From: Trichoplax sp. H2
Taxonomy: Eukaryota > Placozoa > Uniplacotomia > Trichoplacea
Direction of reading: 5' to 3'
Length of the DNA: 64,000 nucleotides
NCBI GenBank assembly: GCA_003344405.1
Contig: NOWV01000006.1
Location: forward strand, 558,001-622,000
Part shown: in pieces, positions 9,901 to 22,060 of the stretch
Layout: each line of letters begins with the position of its first letter
Position numbering within the stretch: position 1 is the stretch's first letter
Notes under the pieces: model-generated
Database searches by the model: none
What the model was told of the DNA's origin: nothing
Seen by the model: the letters and a program-made list of their open reading frames with translations, nothing else
Program-made: the position numbers and the translations under genes

Positions 9901-11500
9901 AGGGAATAGCCAAATTATTTAGCATGTTGTATGCGTCAATAATTGCTACACTTTTAGTAGTTCCAGGTCTCACTACTAAATGTATGTATAAATACAAAAA
10001 GATACAGTAATATAGATATATAATATATCAATACGCCTATATACACATATTATATATTTTACGATAGTTCATCAACTGTGTGTATTCATGCCTAATCATA
10101 TAAGTGGTTATTAATTATGCAAACCTGTGACTATCAAGAGTTATGGCATAGAATACTAAATGATACCTTTGGTAGTTTATGCCTAGATTACTGATTGCAT
10201 TTTACGTGAAAGTAGCCGCTTACCTGTACAAACATGCATTTCCTATTGTATACTACCTGCTAAAATTGACTAATGGATTAACGTTCCAGGAATCATGACA
10301 CACATATTGTAGTAAAATGCGAAATATTTGAGTGGTATACGCTAATCCAATCAAGGAAAGTAGCTCATTATTTGACTTATACTCCTATATTCTAATTAAC
10401 AGCTGTTTTTTTACGGCTTTACGCGTATATCCGAATACGAAAATTCAGATGGACCTTGCAGTATACTTTTTGGAATTTGCAATAAAGGACTTCAACTATA
10501 TATGATAGAGTGATTGTATGAGGATTAGCAGCTTTATAGTTACGGCATGGCACAGGCGTTTTAACGTCAACATATAGTTGAATGGAGTGCAAAGATTCAT
10601 ACGACCTAAATCACCATATGCATCACAAGGAATTTATATAGGAACTTGGACAAACAAAAGAAATCTCATAAACTGCGACAATCATGATTTACTGTTAATG
10701 ATGTTAGTGGCCAAGAATGAGGCACAGGCGCTATTTAAAAATTGTCCAATCACAAGTTCAATCTTTTATTCAAGCCAAAGACAATAAATGTTTGACATCT
10801 TAAATAGTCTCACTTGTCTGCTTCATGTCGTTAACTTTCGATCCTACAGCTAATATGATCATCGATCCAGGAAAACTGGATTGCAACACAAACCAAGCTC
10901 ATGCATTGCTAATGTTTTCGAAATATACAGTACTACGGCGAGCTAGTATTCCTCATATGACTACAGTTATTACGGGGAGTAATTTCATGATTTACATATT
11001 TAAAAATTTTATTACAAAGATAGACGCGAAATATATAAGAATTATACCAATCGTAGCAGCGTAATTAGATTGCGAACTTCGAACTGAAAGTATTTTAGAA
11101 ATAGCTTACTAATTTAATGTAATTATTGAAAAGAATAAGCTTACAAAAATTTATTGATATAATTACTCCATACCATAAATGAATGGCAGTGAGTACCATC
11201 ACACTTGATTTCAACTACTGAAGCATACGTACTCGGTATATACAAGTACCTAGGATCGAAAACCTTACAGGATTTGATGGTTTCTAAGGTTTAAGCAAAC
11301 TTTATACATGAATCATAAAATATAGCGATCAACGCTACTGTATACATGATTTAATAGCACCAGTGCTACAAGTTTCTAGACGGGCTTGAATAGTTATTAT
11401 CTATATACGCGCTTTACTGTGCGTGCCAATGCCTCATCCAGTAGTATAATAAAGTAAAAATGCATCAATAAGATATATAATAAATAACTGCTCTCGATTT
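9901..11500. other. convergent intergenic region with two unrecognised ORFs
   Basis: About 1.6 kb between the SPCS3 and USP12/46 stop codons. It holds plus-strand ORFs 10578-10787 (69 codons) and 10825-11064 (79 codons), separated by 37 bases and in different frames. The second contains a stretch FDPTANMIIDPGKLDCNTNQ and looks less random than a shadow ORF, but neither matches a family I recognise and no splice pair obviously joins them. They could be remnants of a decayed gene or of a transposon. Confidence 0.3.
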
Positions 11501-13946
11501 TTACTCCCGGGCTTGATAAAATAAAATGTACCCTGCTGCAGAAGATTTATAAGTTTCCGAAGCTAATCCATAGAAATCTTCCATTGCATTAGGTTCTATT
11601 TTCTAGTTGATTAAAAATTTTATGTTAGTGAGATTAAAGGAACTAGAAGCAAACAAAATTTAGTTAAAGGATATATCGATCTTATAACAGTGTAAGCTAC
11701 TAATATTAAGAGTGAGATTACAACACTATCGTTGACATTTTTTTCTATACTATAATCTAAACCAAGAGTATGCTTTTACTGCATTACCTCGACAGCATCG
11801 TCATCAAAAAGTAACCAAAATCCATGACTTTTTACAATGCTAATATAATGTCCTCGATTCGGACCGCTGAAGATGTTTTAAAATTATGGTTAATTAAATT
11901 AAAATTTATAGGTACTAACATAAACTTGAAGCATTTGTTATGATCATCGTCATACCTTCCACAGTGTACGACAACAGCAAATAGATCGTACATTTGATCA
12001 GGGTTAGTGGCATCGTTGGACTATAATAATCCAAAGTAGGCAATGCAAATGCTTAGGAGATAAATGTAGTAATCGAAGATCTGGTAGAGTGATGGCAAAC
12101 TTACCATATTAAATAGCTTTATTTCAAGAGGAAATACAACTCGATAAGATAATTTGGTGTAACGATGAAGATCCTCAACATATTTGAAGCGTTTTAGATG
12201 AAGAGCCAACGTCTTTGGCAACTTCTTCACTCTCATTCTAGTTGATGAATTTTAAGGTAGTGATTTAGAATATAGAGGAGGAGAAAATGCAAATATTTTT
12301 TCATCATTTTGTAAAGATTACCGTTTTTCTGCTTCTTGTTTACCACAACATTGTTCGCAATAGTACTTTTGATCACTACGAAGTGTTTCTGTTGAAGAGA
12401 AACCCCTAAAGTATTTTATATGATGGATACGATGAAATTATAACCCTTTTACATGTAAAAAAGTGACTAGAAGTTACTATTTATAAAAAAGCTTACGTAC
12501 TTCAAACAACTAGTTATAGATGTATTTTCTTCCACATCTACCGACAAGTCAAGAAATGATTCATCCTTACAACTCACCTAAAAAACGCCAGAAAAACATT
12601 GACCATAATTTTTATTATCAGTATATACTGCATATATATATTATATACAACGTAACATCAACATTATGACAATATAAAGCAGGTGATAGCCATCAAATTT
12701 AAAGGATAATAATGTTATAGATTACATACGCTTTCACAGCACAAACATCTCGTTTCATTTACTAGGATTCCCTCAAATATTTCATGAACCCAGGTTGCGG
12801 CTGATTGTGAATTTGTGTTTTTATTTTCTTCTGATTCTTCATTCTCTGCTGTAATAATAACGTAGACACTTTTATCTTTATTGTACGCATATAGAGTCGG
12901 ATATATTGTAAAGACGTCTACATTTTTGATTTTTGGTAACCTTGTAATATATCAGCAATGGTATTTAGAAGGTAGTTTAGAAATTCGTGAGCATCTTGTT
13001 GCATGTAATTGTCAAATAAATCTATAAAATAATATGAATACAGTTTGTTATTGGTAAATCTGAACTCATATCATAAATATGACGCAGCATCAAGAGTGAA
13101 ATAAATAGAAACAGTGATGTCATGATCAAGGCCATTCCTTGTCCGAATAGAATAATATTCTTATCAAGATTTTTACCGTTCTCTTTTCGTAGCTTTGCTA
13201 TAAATTTCTTAGGAGCTACAACACCAATTTTACGCCTTTGAGATGAGATATTTTTGAACAAGTCGGCCAAGCACGCTAATAGAGAATCTTTCTTGTTATT
13301 GGATTTGTACATCAACACTTGTTCGCGAAAAGGGCGACAGAAGTATAACGCTTGCAAGACAGAGTTGCAATAACAAGTATTGCCAAACTGTAATATAAAT
13401 AGCGAAGTTGTTGAAATGTTAATGTGGCAGATTAATACAGCCTATGCACTGTCAACCAGTTTAGTATGCCGGGGTAGAATGCAATGCTATACTGTAGAGT
13501 TATCGTACTGTAATTGGGTAGGAAAGTCAGGGTGCAGTAAAGCAATCTTGTCTCCTTTAATGCTTGCAGTTATTTAGTTTACAGGGTAGTAATGACAGTG
13601 AAATATTCTAGGAGTTTATCAGCGAAAATTAAAAGTTGAAATTTGTATCGTACTGTAGGTCGGATCAAATTATAATAAAATAGGTAGTCCAGTATAACTT
13701 TAAACTAGTGAATTAAGACTAGTAATATCTATCAGTCTTAATCGTCAAGGTAGGCATAAAGGAGGTCAATACTATCTATCGTACTGGGTACACCTATCCA
13801 TTGGATACTAACTTCAGGAATAGGGGAAAATGATTTAACTTTAGTTTATAAACATTACATGTACGTACATTGACCAGTCCAAAGTAGTGCTCATTAGCGG
13901 GTAATTCTGTCCCAATTTCCTTTTCTAATTGCGATGAGTTAGAACC
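11501..13946 (-). CDS. USP46: ubiquitin carboxyl-terminal hydrolase of the USP12/USP46 group
   Basis: Cysteine protease removing ubiquitin; the vertebrate relatives work with the WD40 activators WDR48 and WDR20. Ten exons chain in phase: 13869-13946, 13177-13387, 12941-13021, 12730-12848, 12501-12577, 12322-12405, 12105-12237, 11956-12020, 11788-11866, 11501-11602, giving 342 residues; the family is about 366-370 long. The catalytic Cys is in [17 protein letters not shown], the His in [16 protein letters not shown], and the Asp region is LLFDDDAVE. The zinc-ribbon cysteines are in ETRCLCCES and [24 protein letters not shown] and [16 protein letters not shown] are group signatures. It ends in YILFYQARE. 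The 5' exon with the initiator Met is not resolved; an ATG at 14138-14140 reading MTVNV is a weak candidate, since vertebrate USP46 begins MTV. USP12 and USP46 cannot be separated here. Confidence 0.93.
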
Positions 13947-14662
13947 CTGATGGCATCATATGAATAAAAGAAATGAGATAAGAAGGAATAGAATGTAAAA
14001 CTTGATAACAACATAGCAGCATTTCGTTTGTAAGATTAATAAATATTGCAGTTTCATTGCCATCCCTTTTAATAGTTTTGATACCGTCACTAGTGTAATT
14101 AAAGGCTAAATTTAGATGTCGAGTCAACATTGACCGTCATAGCGAGTGATGATGGTGCGAGTAGATCGAGTAAATCATGTTTAAAAAGGTAATAACTCAA
14201 TCATGATAGTACTCTTATTCAGTTAACGTCCTTTCCAAGATTGTACGAGTGTCGATCCTACGAGTCTCGCACTCTTTCAACACTTTAACATACTGGTAAG
14301 ACATCAAAATCCAATTCTACAGTAGCTTATGTACTCTACTCTACTCTTTTTATCCATTTCTCATTGCTTCAGTTAGAATTCAACTTACCATAGTAGCTTG
14401 ATGAGAAACCGCGGGGCCAATTGACGCCAAATTTCAATGCCTACTGATATCCTAATTTTGATGTATCGACTTGATCTACTGTACTGTCCCTTTCAATTAC
14501 CAATTCTCTTGTCCCAATTGAGAAAGACTTTTGTGGCTATAAATCAAGAGAAAAATAGTCTATTCTAGGCAGATTTAATGCGTTTCTATGTTACTTATCA
14601 CTATACTAATAATGATCGAATGGACAGTAAATCGATGTCTTACTCCATCGGCGAAGAATGAA

Positions 14663-15500
14663 GCGTCGACAGTACAGTATGAGATAGTCAAAGAGTTGTA
14701 CAGTACTCGCAAGCTGTGCCAGCTACCGTAATTAAGGTAGTGTCGGACGTGGACTTGTACAGTACTTCACACTGTGCCGTGTACAGTGTAAAGTACAGTA
14801 AGAGCTGACTGGCAAAGCAAGCAAAATTCATACTGTACTGTACAGTACGTTACTGTACACTTCAGTGTACAGTACTGTACATCCAATATACCGTAAAAAG
14901 TGAGTGATAACTTCATTTTTGTACCAATACTATACTGTATTGTGTACACTAACGTCTGCATTGTACTGTTTTTACGTGACACTGCGTCTTTTTCAAGATT
15001 TCGATCACTGTACTGTACCGTTCACAATACTGTACATTGTAGATCACGATCCAAAATTCCTGCAAATCTGAATGCTATTACTGTACTGTACAGTGTACAG
15101 TGTACAGTATACTGGAAATATACTGTACTGTATGCTGTAAGGTAGTGTCGGGATGGGGACTTGTACTGTATACTGTACACTGTACAGTAAGAGCTGCCTC
15201 GCAAAGCTTTGCAAAACTCATACAGTACTGTACAATGTACAGTACTGTGTGCATTACATCAAACACACCGTAAAAAGCCAATGATAACTTCATTTTTGTA
15301 CAAATACTGTACTGTACAGTATACTGTACTGCACAGTGTACAGTACACTAATGTCTGCATTGTACAGTACTGCACTATTTTTACGCCACACTGTGTCTTG
15401 TTCAAGATTGCGATCAGTAGTGTACTGTAAATCTCTTCAACCAAAATTCCTGCAAATCCCAATGCTAGATCGCAGAATTTACAGCACTGCACAAGTGTAC
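14663..15500. repeat. higher-order repeat, first copy (units A and B)
   Basis: The block begins GCGTCGACAGTACAGTATGA and ends GCACTGCACAAGTGTAC directly before the N gap. It comprises two diverged sub-units: A from about 14731 and B from about 15136. Each begins TAAGGTAGTGTCGG and shares the later words AAGAGCTG, GATAACTTCATTTTTGTAC, TCTGCATTGTAC and TTCAAGATT. Between the shared words lie variable runs of CTGTAC/GTACAG. ORFs in all frames are periodic repeat artefacts rich in CTV/YCTVQ and are not genes. Confidence 0.85.
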
Positions 15501-15520
15501 NNNNNNNNNNNNNNNNNNNN
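15501..15520. other. assembly gap (20 N)
   Basis: Twenty consecutive N. The gap sits exactly between two near-identical repeat copies: the sequence right of the gap starts at the first base of the duplicated block, and the sequence left of it ends at the last duplicated base. Confidence 0.99.
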
Positions 15521-16321
15521 GCGTCGACAGTACAGTATGAGATAGTCAAAGAGTAGTACAGTACTCGCAAGCTGTGCCAGCTACCGTAATTAAGGTAGTG
15601 TCGGACGGGGACTTGTACAGTACTTCACACTGTGCCGTGTACAGTGTAAAGTACAGTAAGAGCTGACTGGCAAAGCAAGTAAAATTCATACATTACATCC
15701 TATATACCGTAAAAAGTGAGTGATAACTTCATTTTTGTACCAATACTATACTGTATTGTGTACACTAACGTCTGCATTGTACTGTTTATACGTGACACTG
15801 CGTCTTTTTCAAGATTTCGATCACTGTATAGCAGTGTACCGTTCACAATACATTGTAGATCACGATCCAAAATTCCTGCAAATCTGAATGCTATTACTGT
15901 ACTGTACAGTGTACAGTATACTGGAAATATACTGTACTGTACAGTATGCTGTAAGGTAGTGTCGGGATGGGGACTTGTACTGTGTACTGTACTGTACTGT
16001 ACGTACACTGTACTGTATTGTACAGTAAGAGCTGCCTCGCAAAGCTTTGCAAAACTCATACAGTACTGTACTGTGTACTGTACATTACATCAAACACACC
16101 GTAAAAAGCCAATGATAACTTCATTTTTGTACAAATACTGTACTGTGTACTGTACTGAACAGTGTACACTAATGTCTGCATTGTACAGTACTGCACTATT
16201 TTGACGCCACACTGTGTCTTGTTCAAGATTGCGATCAGTAGTGTACTGTAAATCTCTTCAACCAAAATTCCTGCAAATCCCAATGCTAGATCGCAGAATT
16301 TACAGCACTGCACAAGTGTAC
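15521..16321. repeat. higher-order repeat, second copy (units A' and B')
   Basis: It repeats 14663-15500 in the same order: A' from about 15591 and B' from about 15951, ending in the same GCACTGCACAAGTGTAC and then continuing into unique sequence. Differences from the first copy are mostly indels in the CTGTAC runs plus a few substitutions. Real tandem duplication, or two haplotypes placed side by side, would both look like this. Confidence 0.85.
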
Positions 16322-16430
16322 AGCATGTCGTAGTACTTTACACAGTGTCCAAAAATAATCCCAGCGCACAAATTTAAAATTAGTATTGCCCAATTGTGCA
16401 GTAATTTACAGTACTGTACACTGTACAGTT

Positions 16431-16556
16431 CAATGCTAACAAAAATGGTATCACAATTCACTGTATCATGCACACGTGATCAGTTTACCAGGCCAATGCT
16501 AACAAAAATGGTATCACATTCTCAGTATTATACACACGTGATCAGTTCACCAGTCC
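16431..16556. repeat. 63-bp tandem duplication
   Basis: Two head-to-tail copies of a unit starting CAATGCTAACAAAAATGGTA and containing CACACGTGATCAGTT and ACCAG (about 16431-16493 and 16494-16556), with a handful of differences. Each copy carries the palindrome CACGTG. Confidence 0.8.
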
Positions 16557-18503
16557 CACAAGCCTTTAAGAAACAGACAGACATGGACTACTAAAAAGAT
16601 TTTCTTCTTAGTCGTCCATGGCCTAAGGTACTAACTCTAAAGTATGTCAAGTATAAATAAAGCACTGATATCGAGTACACTGAATATGATCTATTTTTCC
16701 TGCAGACAAGGTACTGTAGTCATTCCCCCAAAAATAGCAGAAAAGAGCATCCGACTGAGGTTGCAATAGTACAGTACTCGGTTATCGCTATCCTCATGGA
16801 TTTTTCAAGTTGAGTTGAAACAGAGATCAATAAAACGATTTGCCTATTAGGGCTAGAACAGAAATAAAAAAGTCACGATCAATAATAAATTTGATCCTTA
16901 GGCTACACTGACCAGAGATATTCTATTTCTTGATCGATTCGATCGTGAGGGTTTAAATGGATTGGATTCTACAGTAGCTCACTTTGTTACATAGATTAAT
17001 CAATGGTTAGGTTAAAGTTCGAAAATCGTAGGCTTTAGTACAGTAAACTCTGTAAGAATCTCTTATTTACTATTTTTTTTTGTCGATTTCCAGGTTTCCA
17101 AATAAATCTGTCAATTGACGTTAAAAGACAAAAAAATGCCGTTTCATCAATAAAATTGCGAAAACGTAATATCAAATGTAAAAAAATTAAAGGAATCTTA
17201 AAAAAAATTCATAAAATAACAAGAAACGCTTGATGAAGCAGTAAGGAACATGATGAGTTTCCCCCCCCCTTTCAATATCTTGTGGGCATACGATAAATCA
17301 ATACTTATAATGAATGGTTAATCCTCACTCTTTGAGTGTGTTATTGAATGATTTATGAGAATCCAGCAGGACTCGCTCCTCCGTAAAAAAACTATTTTTT
17401 TTTTTTAATACAAGTACGAGTACTATGCGTACATTGCGACAGAGTAATTCAAAATTGCTGTATTTCATTTTTTATTGATTAAATACTTACAGTGTACGAC
17501 ACTATAGAATGTACTACGGTACTTGCTGAAATCCTGTTAGCAGATATTTGCATAAAGTGCTCCTATGAGACGATGCAATGACATACAGAATTTATAGGGA
17601 AGAAATCAAAAATAAGTGTATTATTTCATTTTTAACTTCATTTTTAATACGACTACTATTTTAGCAAGATTCTAACCTTGATAAAGGAAACACTTAAACT
17701 GATATCTAAAATTTTGCTTAAAACTAAAGTTATCAAATTTTAATAATGCTTAGAAAAGTATCCGCACTTCTTCATTTTTGCTATTGTCTACACAAACGAA
17801 AGTCAATTTTAGATATAGTATACGTGTAAATACTATACTATGACAATATCCATCATTATTCACTAGAGCTATTATAAATCATGTTCGCTACTATGCTCGT
17901 ATGTTAACAACTTGAAGGAAATGTAATACTTATTATTTACTGCTTATTACAGACTGTAGTAGACGGTATAACATAATCAAATGGAGGCTAAATTAAATAT
18001 TCAACTCTGTGTCAATACTGTCTAAATGAAGACACATTATAGAATTAATTAAAATTCCCATATTGACTTTCTACTTAACTTATATCCAGTACTCATGGAT
18101 TTTATCAACAAGCAACAAATACTGCCAATATGGTAATGCTGTACATGACCGTACGAGTATTATTTATTTTAACGCAATAACAAGATAGAAATCACGCATA
18201 AACTTTTGCCATTTCTACAACTTTTTTAGTACCACCTTATACAGAAACATGATGAATACCATTTAAGCAACTAGTAACCACATTTACAATTCAATACGTT
18301 ATCATACGATATTTATGCTTTAAACTGTAGTATCTTCATGCAACTTTGGCTCCAATTTGTCTACAAGTAATTGCCACTTCTATCATAATTGTTAAGCAAA
18401 CATTATTTGTTACCAAGTAATACTATAACTTGCATCAGGAATGAATAGAGTATTAGTTAGAGTTTACTGATATCAAGCTTTAGTAATGATAGCCAATATC
18501 CAA
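16557..18503. other. intergenic region
   Basis: AT-rich sequence without recognisable coding exons. It includes a C9-10 run near 17262, a T12-13 run near 17400, and scattered TACAGTA words. It should hold the 3' flank of the thioredoxin gene. Confidence 0.5.
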
Positions 18504-18843
18504 CTATGTATGTTGATTGATTAGTTGCTGCAGCTTTTCCATACTGGCCCCGCTAAATTGGTTAATTTTAGCACCATTTTTGAAAAATAGAAAAGTTGGT
18601 AAGCTTCGTATTTCATACTTTTCAGATACTTCTTCGTTCTGTTCAACATCAATTTCCAAAAATAGAACGTTGTGTTGCATACTTTTCAGCGAGTTGTCGA
18701 ATTTGTGGAGAAATCGTATTACATGGAACACACCAACTCGCGCAGAAATCCACTACAATTAAGACGTCTTTTACACTTTTGATTATTTTCTTAAATTGGT
18801 TTAAATCTTTCACCAGTTTAACCTTTCCTTGAGTTTCTGGCAT
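18504..18843 (-). pseudogene. TXN: thioredoxin, intronless, with one apparent frame break
   Basis: The thioredoxin fold lies in one uninterrupted stretch but in two frames. Residues 1-58 read from ATG at 18843 (MPETQGKVKLVKDLNQF, VVDFCASWCVPC). The rest reads in the next frame from about 18670 (NVLFLEIDVEQNEEVSEKYE, then RSLPTFLFFKNGA with the cis-proline, then FSGASMEKL) to the stop at 18504-18506. A single missing base (or two extra) at 18668-18672 explains it; no intron fits without deleting a core strand. The active site is WCVPC rather than the usual WCGPC. In this intron-dense genome an intronless, frame-broken copy suggests a retrocopy or decaying paralogue. An assembly base error in a working gene is an equal alternative. 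No poly(A) tract or direct repeats mark a retrocopy. Confidence 0.75.
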
Positions 18844-21800
18844 ATTTTATCAATTGCTGTGGTAGCTTTTGCCGACTGATTCCTATGGTGAAATGATGAA
18901 TTTGAAACGGTAGATTAGGAGTGCTTGGCACTTTATACAAAAGCCTGGAGTATAGAATCTGTCTGGAAACTAGTTAAAATAACACTCTCAATCAATAACA
19001 AATTTGATCATTCTTATTTCTAAAAGTTAGAGACAACAAAAGAACTAGACATATTAATAGCAATCGAGAAATGATCTTTTGTTCTGATAACTAACGATTA
19101 TCAATACAGTTTGTCTTCTTTTACAAGTTATATTGTCATGGTAGAACAAATAAAAACAAACTCGATTGGATGCTATCGTGTTTTTTTTCTTAGTATCATC
19201 CTTAGCGACATCGTGATTATCTTCCCAGCTTTCCAATACTGCAAGCCTTGGGATTTATATAGAATTATCAATACGTCTTCAATTATTTTATGGTTACACT
19301 TTGCAGTAAGTGTATAATACAATTAAGCCAATCAAAGGATCAGTTGTCAACTGATTGAATAACATAATAAATAATGCAGTAGTTCAAACAATATCCAACA
19401 GTTGAATACTATACATTATAATACATATGCTCGAAAAGGATTTCATTTAGCTATCAATTATTTGTTATATTAATTATTTTCAGTTTTAAACTAAATTTAT
19501 CTTCATATAAAACGGTAAAATTTTGTCCAGGAACTATTGATGATTTATTTAAATGGTCATTAATTTCGGTATTAGAGTAGTAGATTGATCGATTTTCCAA
19601 AGGGGCAAATATAATATATACATCTCAGTATCTACACTACACATTTCCAATTTTGTCAACTAAAATAGTGTCACTAGAATTTGTTCCAAGCCGATTGTTC
19701 TACAATGTTATAAAGCAGCTGCTATTTGACGCTAATAGATTATAATTAATTAAAAATTGACTTTATAATGTTGACTATTGAAAGGTATGTATATTGTAAG
19801 TATGTTTGGCACAACTATCTAAACTAATTGAATATTAGCAGCACAAAAATTAAAATGATAGTGATTGCTAAAATATTGTAAACTATTTGTAGTACATATC
19901 TACTTAATATTACTCAAATAGAATTTTTTCATAGCTAGTTTTGAAATATTGTTGTCTTATTATGTAAAAATTGCATAATAAATTCACTGCTTATACATTG
20001 ATACTAACAATTTACTGTATAATTTTTATTTTTTTAACATAGCAACACTTTATCAAAATGTCTACAACAGATATTAGTAAATAGTAAATGCTCTTTTAAG
20101 AAATAGACTTTAATCTATTACATTTATTGTTAACTTTACTCTAGGTCACAGTACCATCAGTTATTTAATATACTGTATATTGCATATACAGACATTGTAA
20201 AATAGATGAAATTATTTTTCTTGCTTAGTATAGTACAAGATTTTCAATTAAGAATCTAATTCATAAAAAACTTTCCACTAGAAAAGCAATAAATATCCAA
20301 AATATCATTTACATGAAAAGATTATTGATAAAAATCAATTAAATTTAAATTCTATATATACTGGTATAGCTTTATAATTGCATTAATAAATATCCCACGG
20401 AAACAAATATTTTAAAATTCTCAATACAAAACTAAGGTTAAACAAAATTTACGAAAAGCGATATAAATCGAAATACAAGTTAGTATATTTGTACCACTGG
20501 GATAATTGTGAATAACAGTTAAATCTATCACGTAAAAAAATTATATACTTGATATTTCAAAGCTGATCAGAACTTTACTTTTTTACATTTTGATTTATTC
20601 TACTGTAATTTCCTATATTATATCTATTATATTTATTGTATAATTTGATAGTCAGTAATTATATTATCTAGCAAGTCTGAGTAAGGTAATATTAAGGGGA
20701 ATATGCATGATCGTCATATTAAACGTCTTCAAAATTAGCAATATCTTGCTCAGAGTATATACTCAATTGTACATTCTATCATCAAACGCTTGAGTAGAAC
20801 AGATTATATGATATACAGTACTGGCACGATAGAAAGATTTTACTACCGGATTATCTTATAAATGTAATTATATTTATACAGTAGCGTAACGTTGTGTGTT
20901 AAAGTTACATAAATTTTATTGCCTTGTATAAGTAATCAGCGATAAGGGCTATAAAATTGTTAAGACAAAGAGTTGCTTTATTAAAATATAAAGAATTACG
21001 AATTAATAGTTAGTAGCAAAATAAGGTGCGCAATTCACTTTCACATTCCATATCATATCGCTGTATCATTGACTACGATACAAGTTGATAACATGATGCT
21101 AAAGCTGTCTGAGCTTAAACATCGCCATTTCCTAAACGAAATTAAAAGCTAATCTAGCTATTCTGATAGTGCTGCATACTGATGCCCACAAAGCAAGACC
21201 AAGCAATGCAGGCTGTCCATTCCTTCAACATCACTAGTCACTATCTATAGTTAATGTTTACCTATTGTTTTACAATATCAATTAGTTATAATTAATTTTA
21301 AGTCGTTTGGTATACATCACAGACCGATAATTACATATAATGCGACAAAATTATCGGTAAATTTCGAAGCTATAGGAATATAAAATTGGAAATAGTAGCC
21401 AAATTTTTTTATAATAGATTTAAAATTATATGATTAAAGTCGTTAATGAAATTAATTTTATTAACCTAGTTAATTAATTTTATATCGAATAATGAATTAT
21501 TGGAAAATTGTTACAAGTATGAAGTGTTTACTAAAGATTTAAAAGAAAAGAATCCTTGTGGCTGTAGTACAGCAAGTTCTATAAGGCTTTCTTAAATAGT
21601 ACACATAAGATAAGGTGTACAACATGAGAAGGTAAAGTTTAGCAAGTCCCCTTGTAATTGCCAATAATTTGTTAAACTGTAAATATGTAAGTTGTTGTAA
21701 GGTCAGTACAAAACAGAATACTAAAGATACATCGATTGAAAAAGAAATCACCATAACGTGTGAAACGTTGTCACTTTGACTCTAGGTAATAATTACAGCT

Positions 21801-22060
21801 ACATCGAACGAACTATGAAGTAAGATAGATCGAATATATATTTAATTGTATAACAATACAACTAAAAATTTCTTATATACATAAAATATGTAGTAACGAC
21901 ATTAATGCGTTGCAAATGTAACTGTCGATAAAAAAATATTAATTTTACAGACGTAATTGTTGCATAAAGAAAATATCGCCCAGACATATTATTAATTTAA
22001 GAAAAGGAATTTTATAATCATACAGATACATGATCATTCGTATCGTTATAATTTTTTAAT
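18844..22060. other. intergenic region with one isolated exon-like ORF
   Basis: About 3.2 kb of very AT-rich DNA between thioredoxin and the 3' end of CEP135. It should include the thioredoxin promoter and the CEP135 3' UTR. Apart from the exon-like segment 19194-19305, no homology is visible. Confidence 0.5.
19194..19305 (+). pseudogene. isolated exon-like segment, hydrophobic, perhaps ALG6/ALG8-like
   Basis: A T-rich tract ending in TTAG at 19191-19193 and a GTAAGTG donor at 19306 bracket 112 bases that read IILSDIVIIFPAFQYCKPWD and continue to a tryptophan-containing hydrophobic end. The pattern LSDIVIIFPAFQYC resembles the LADLLIYIPAVVLYC-type membrane segment of ALG6 dolichol glucosyltransferases. 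No neighbouring ALG6 exons were found, so this is either a relic or a chance match. Confidence 0.25.

Noticed and set aside
15716-16204. 162-codon ORF and other long ORFs across 14760-16320 on both strands
   Set aside because: They are made of translated CTGTAC/GTACAG periodicity (YCTVQ, CTV) in overlapping frames and strands, without domains or splice signals.
17250-17420. C9-10 and T12-13 homopolymer runs
   Set aside because: Ordinary simple sequence in a non-coding spacer with no further structure.
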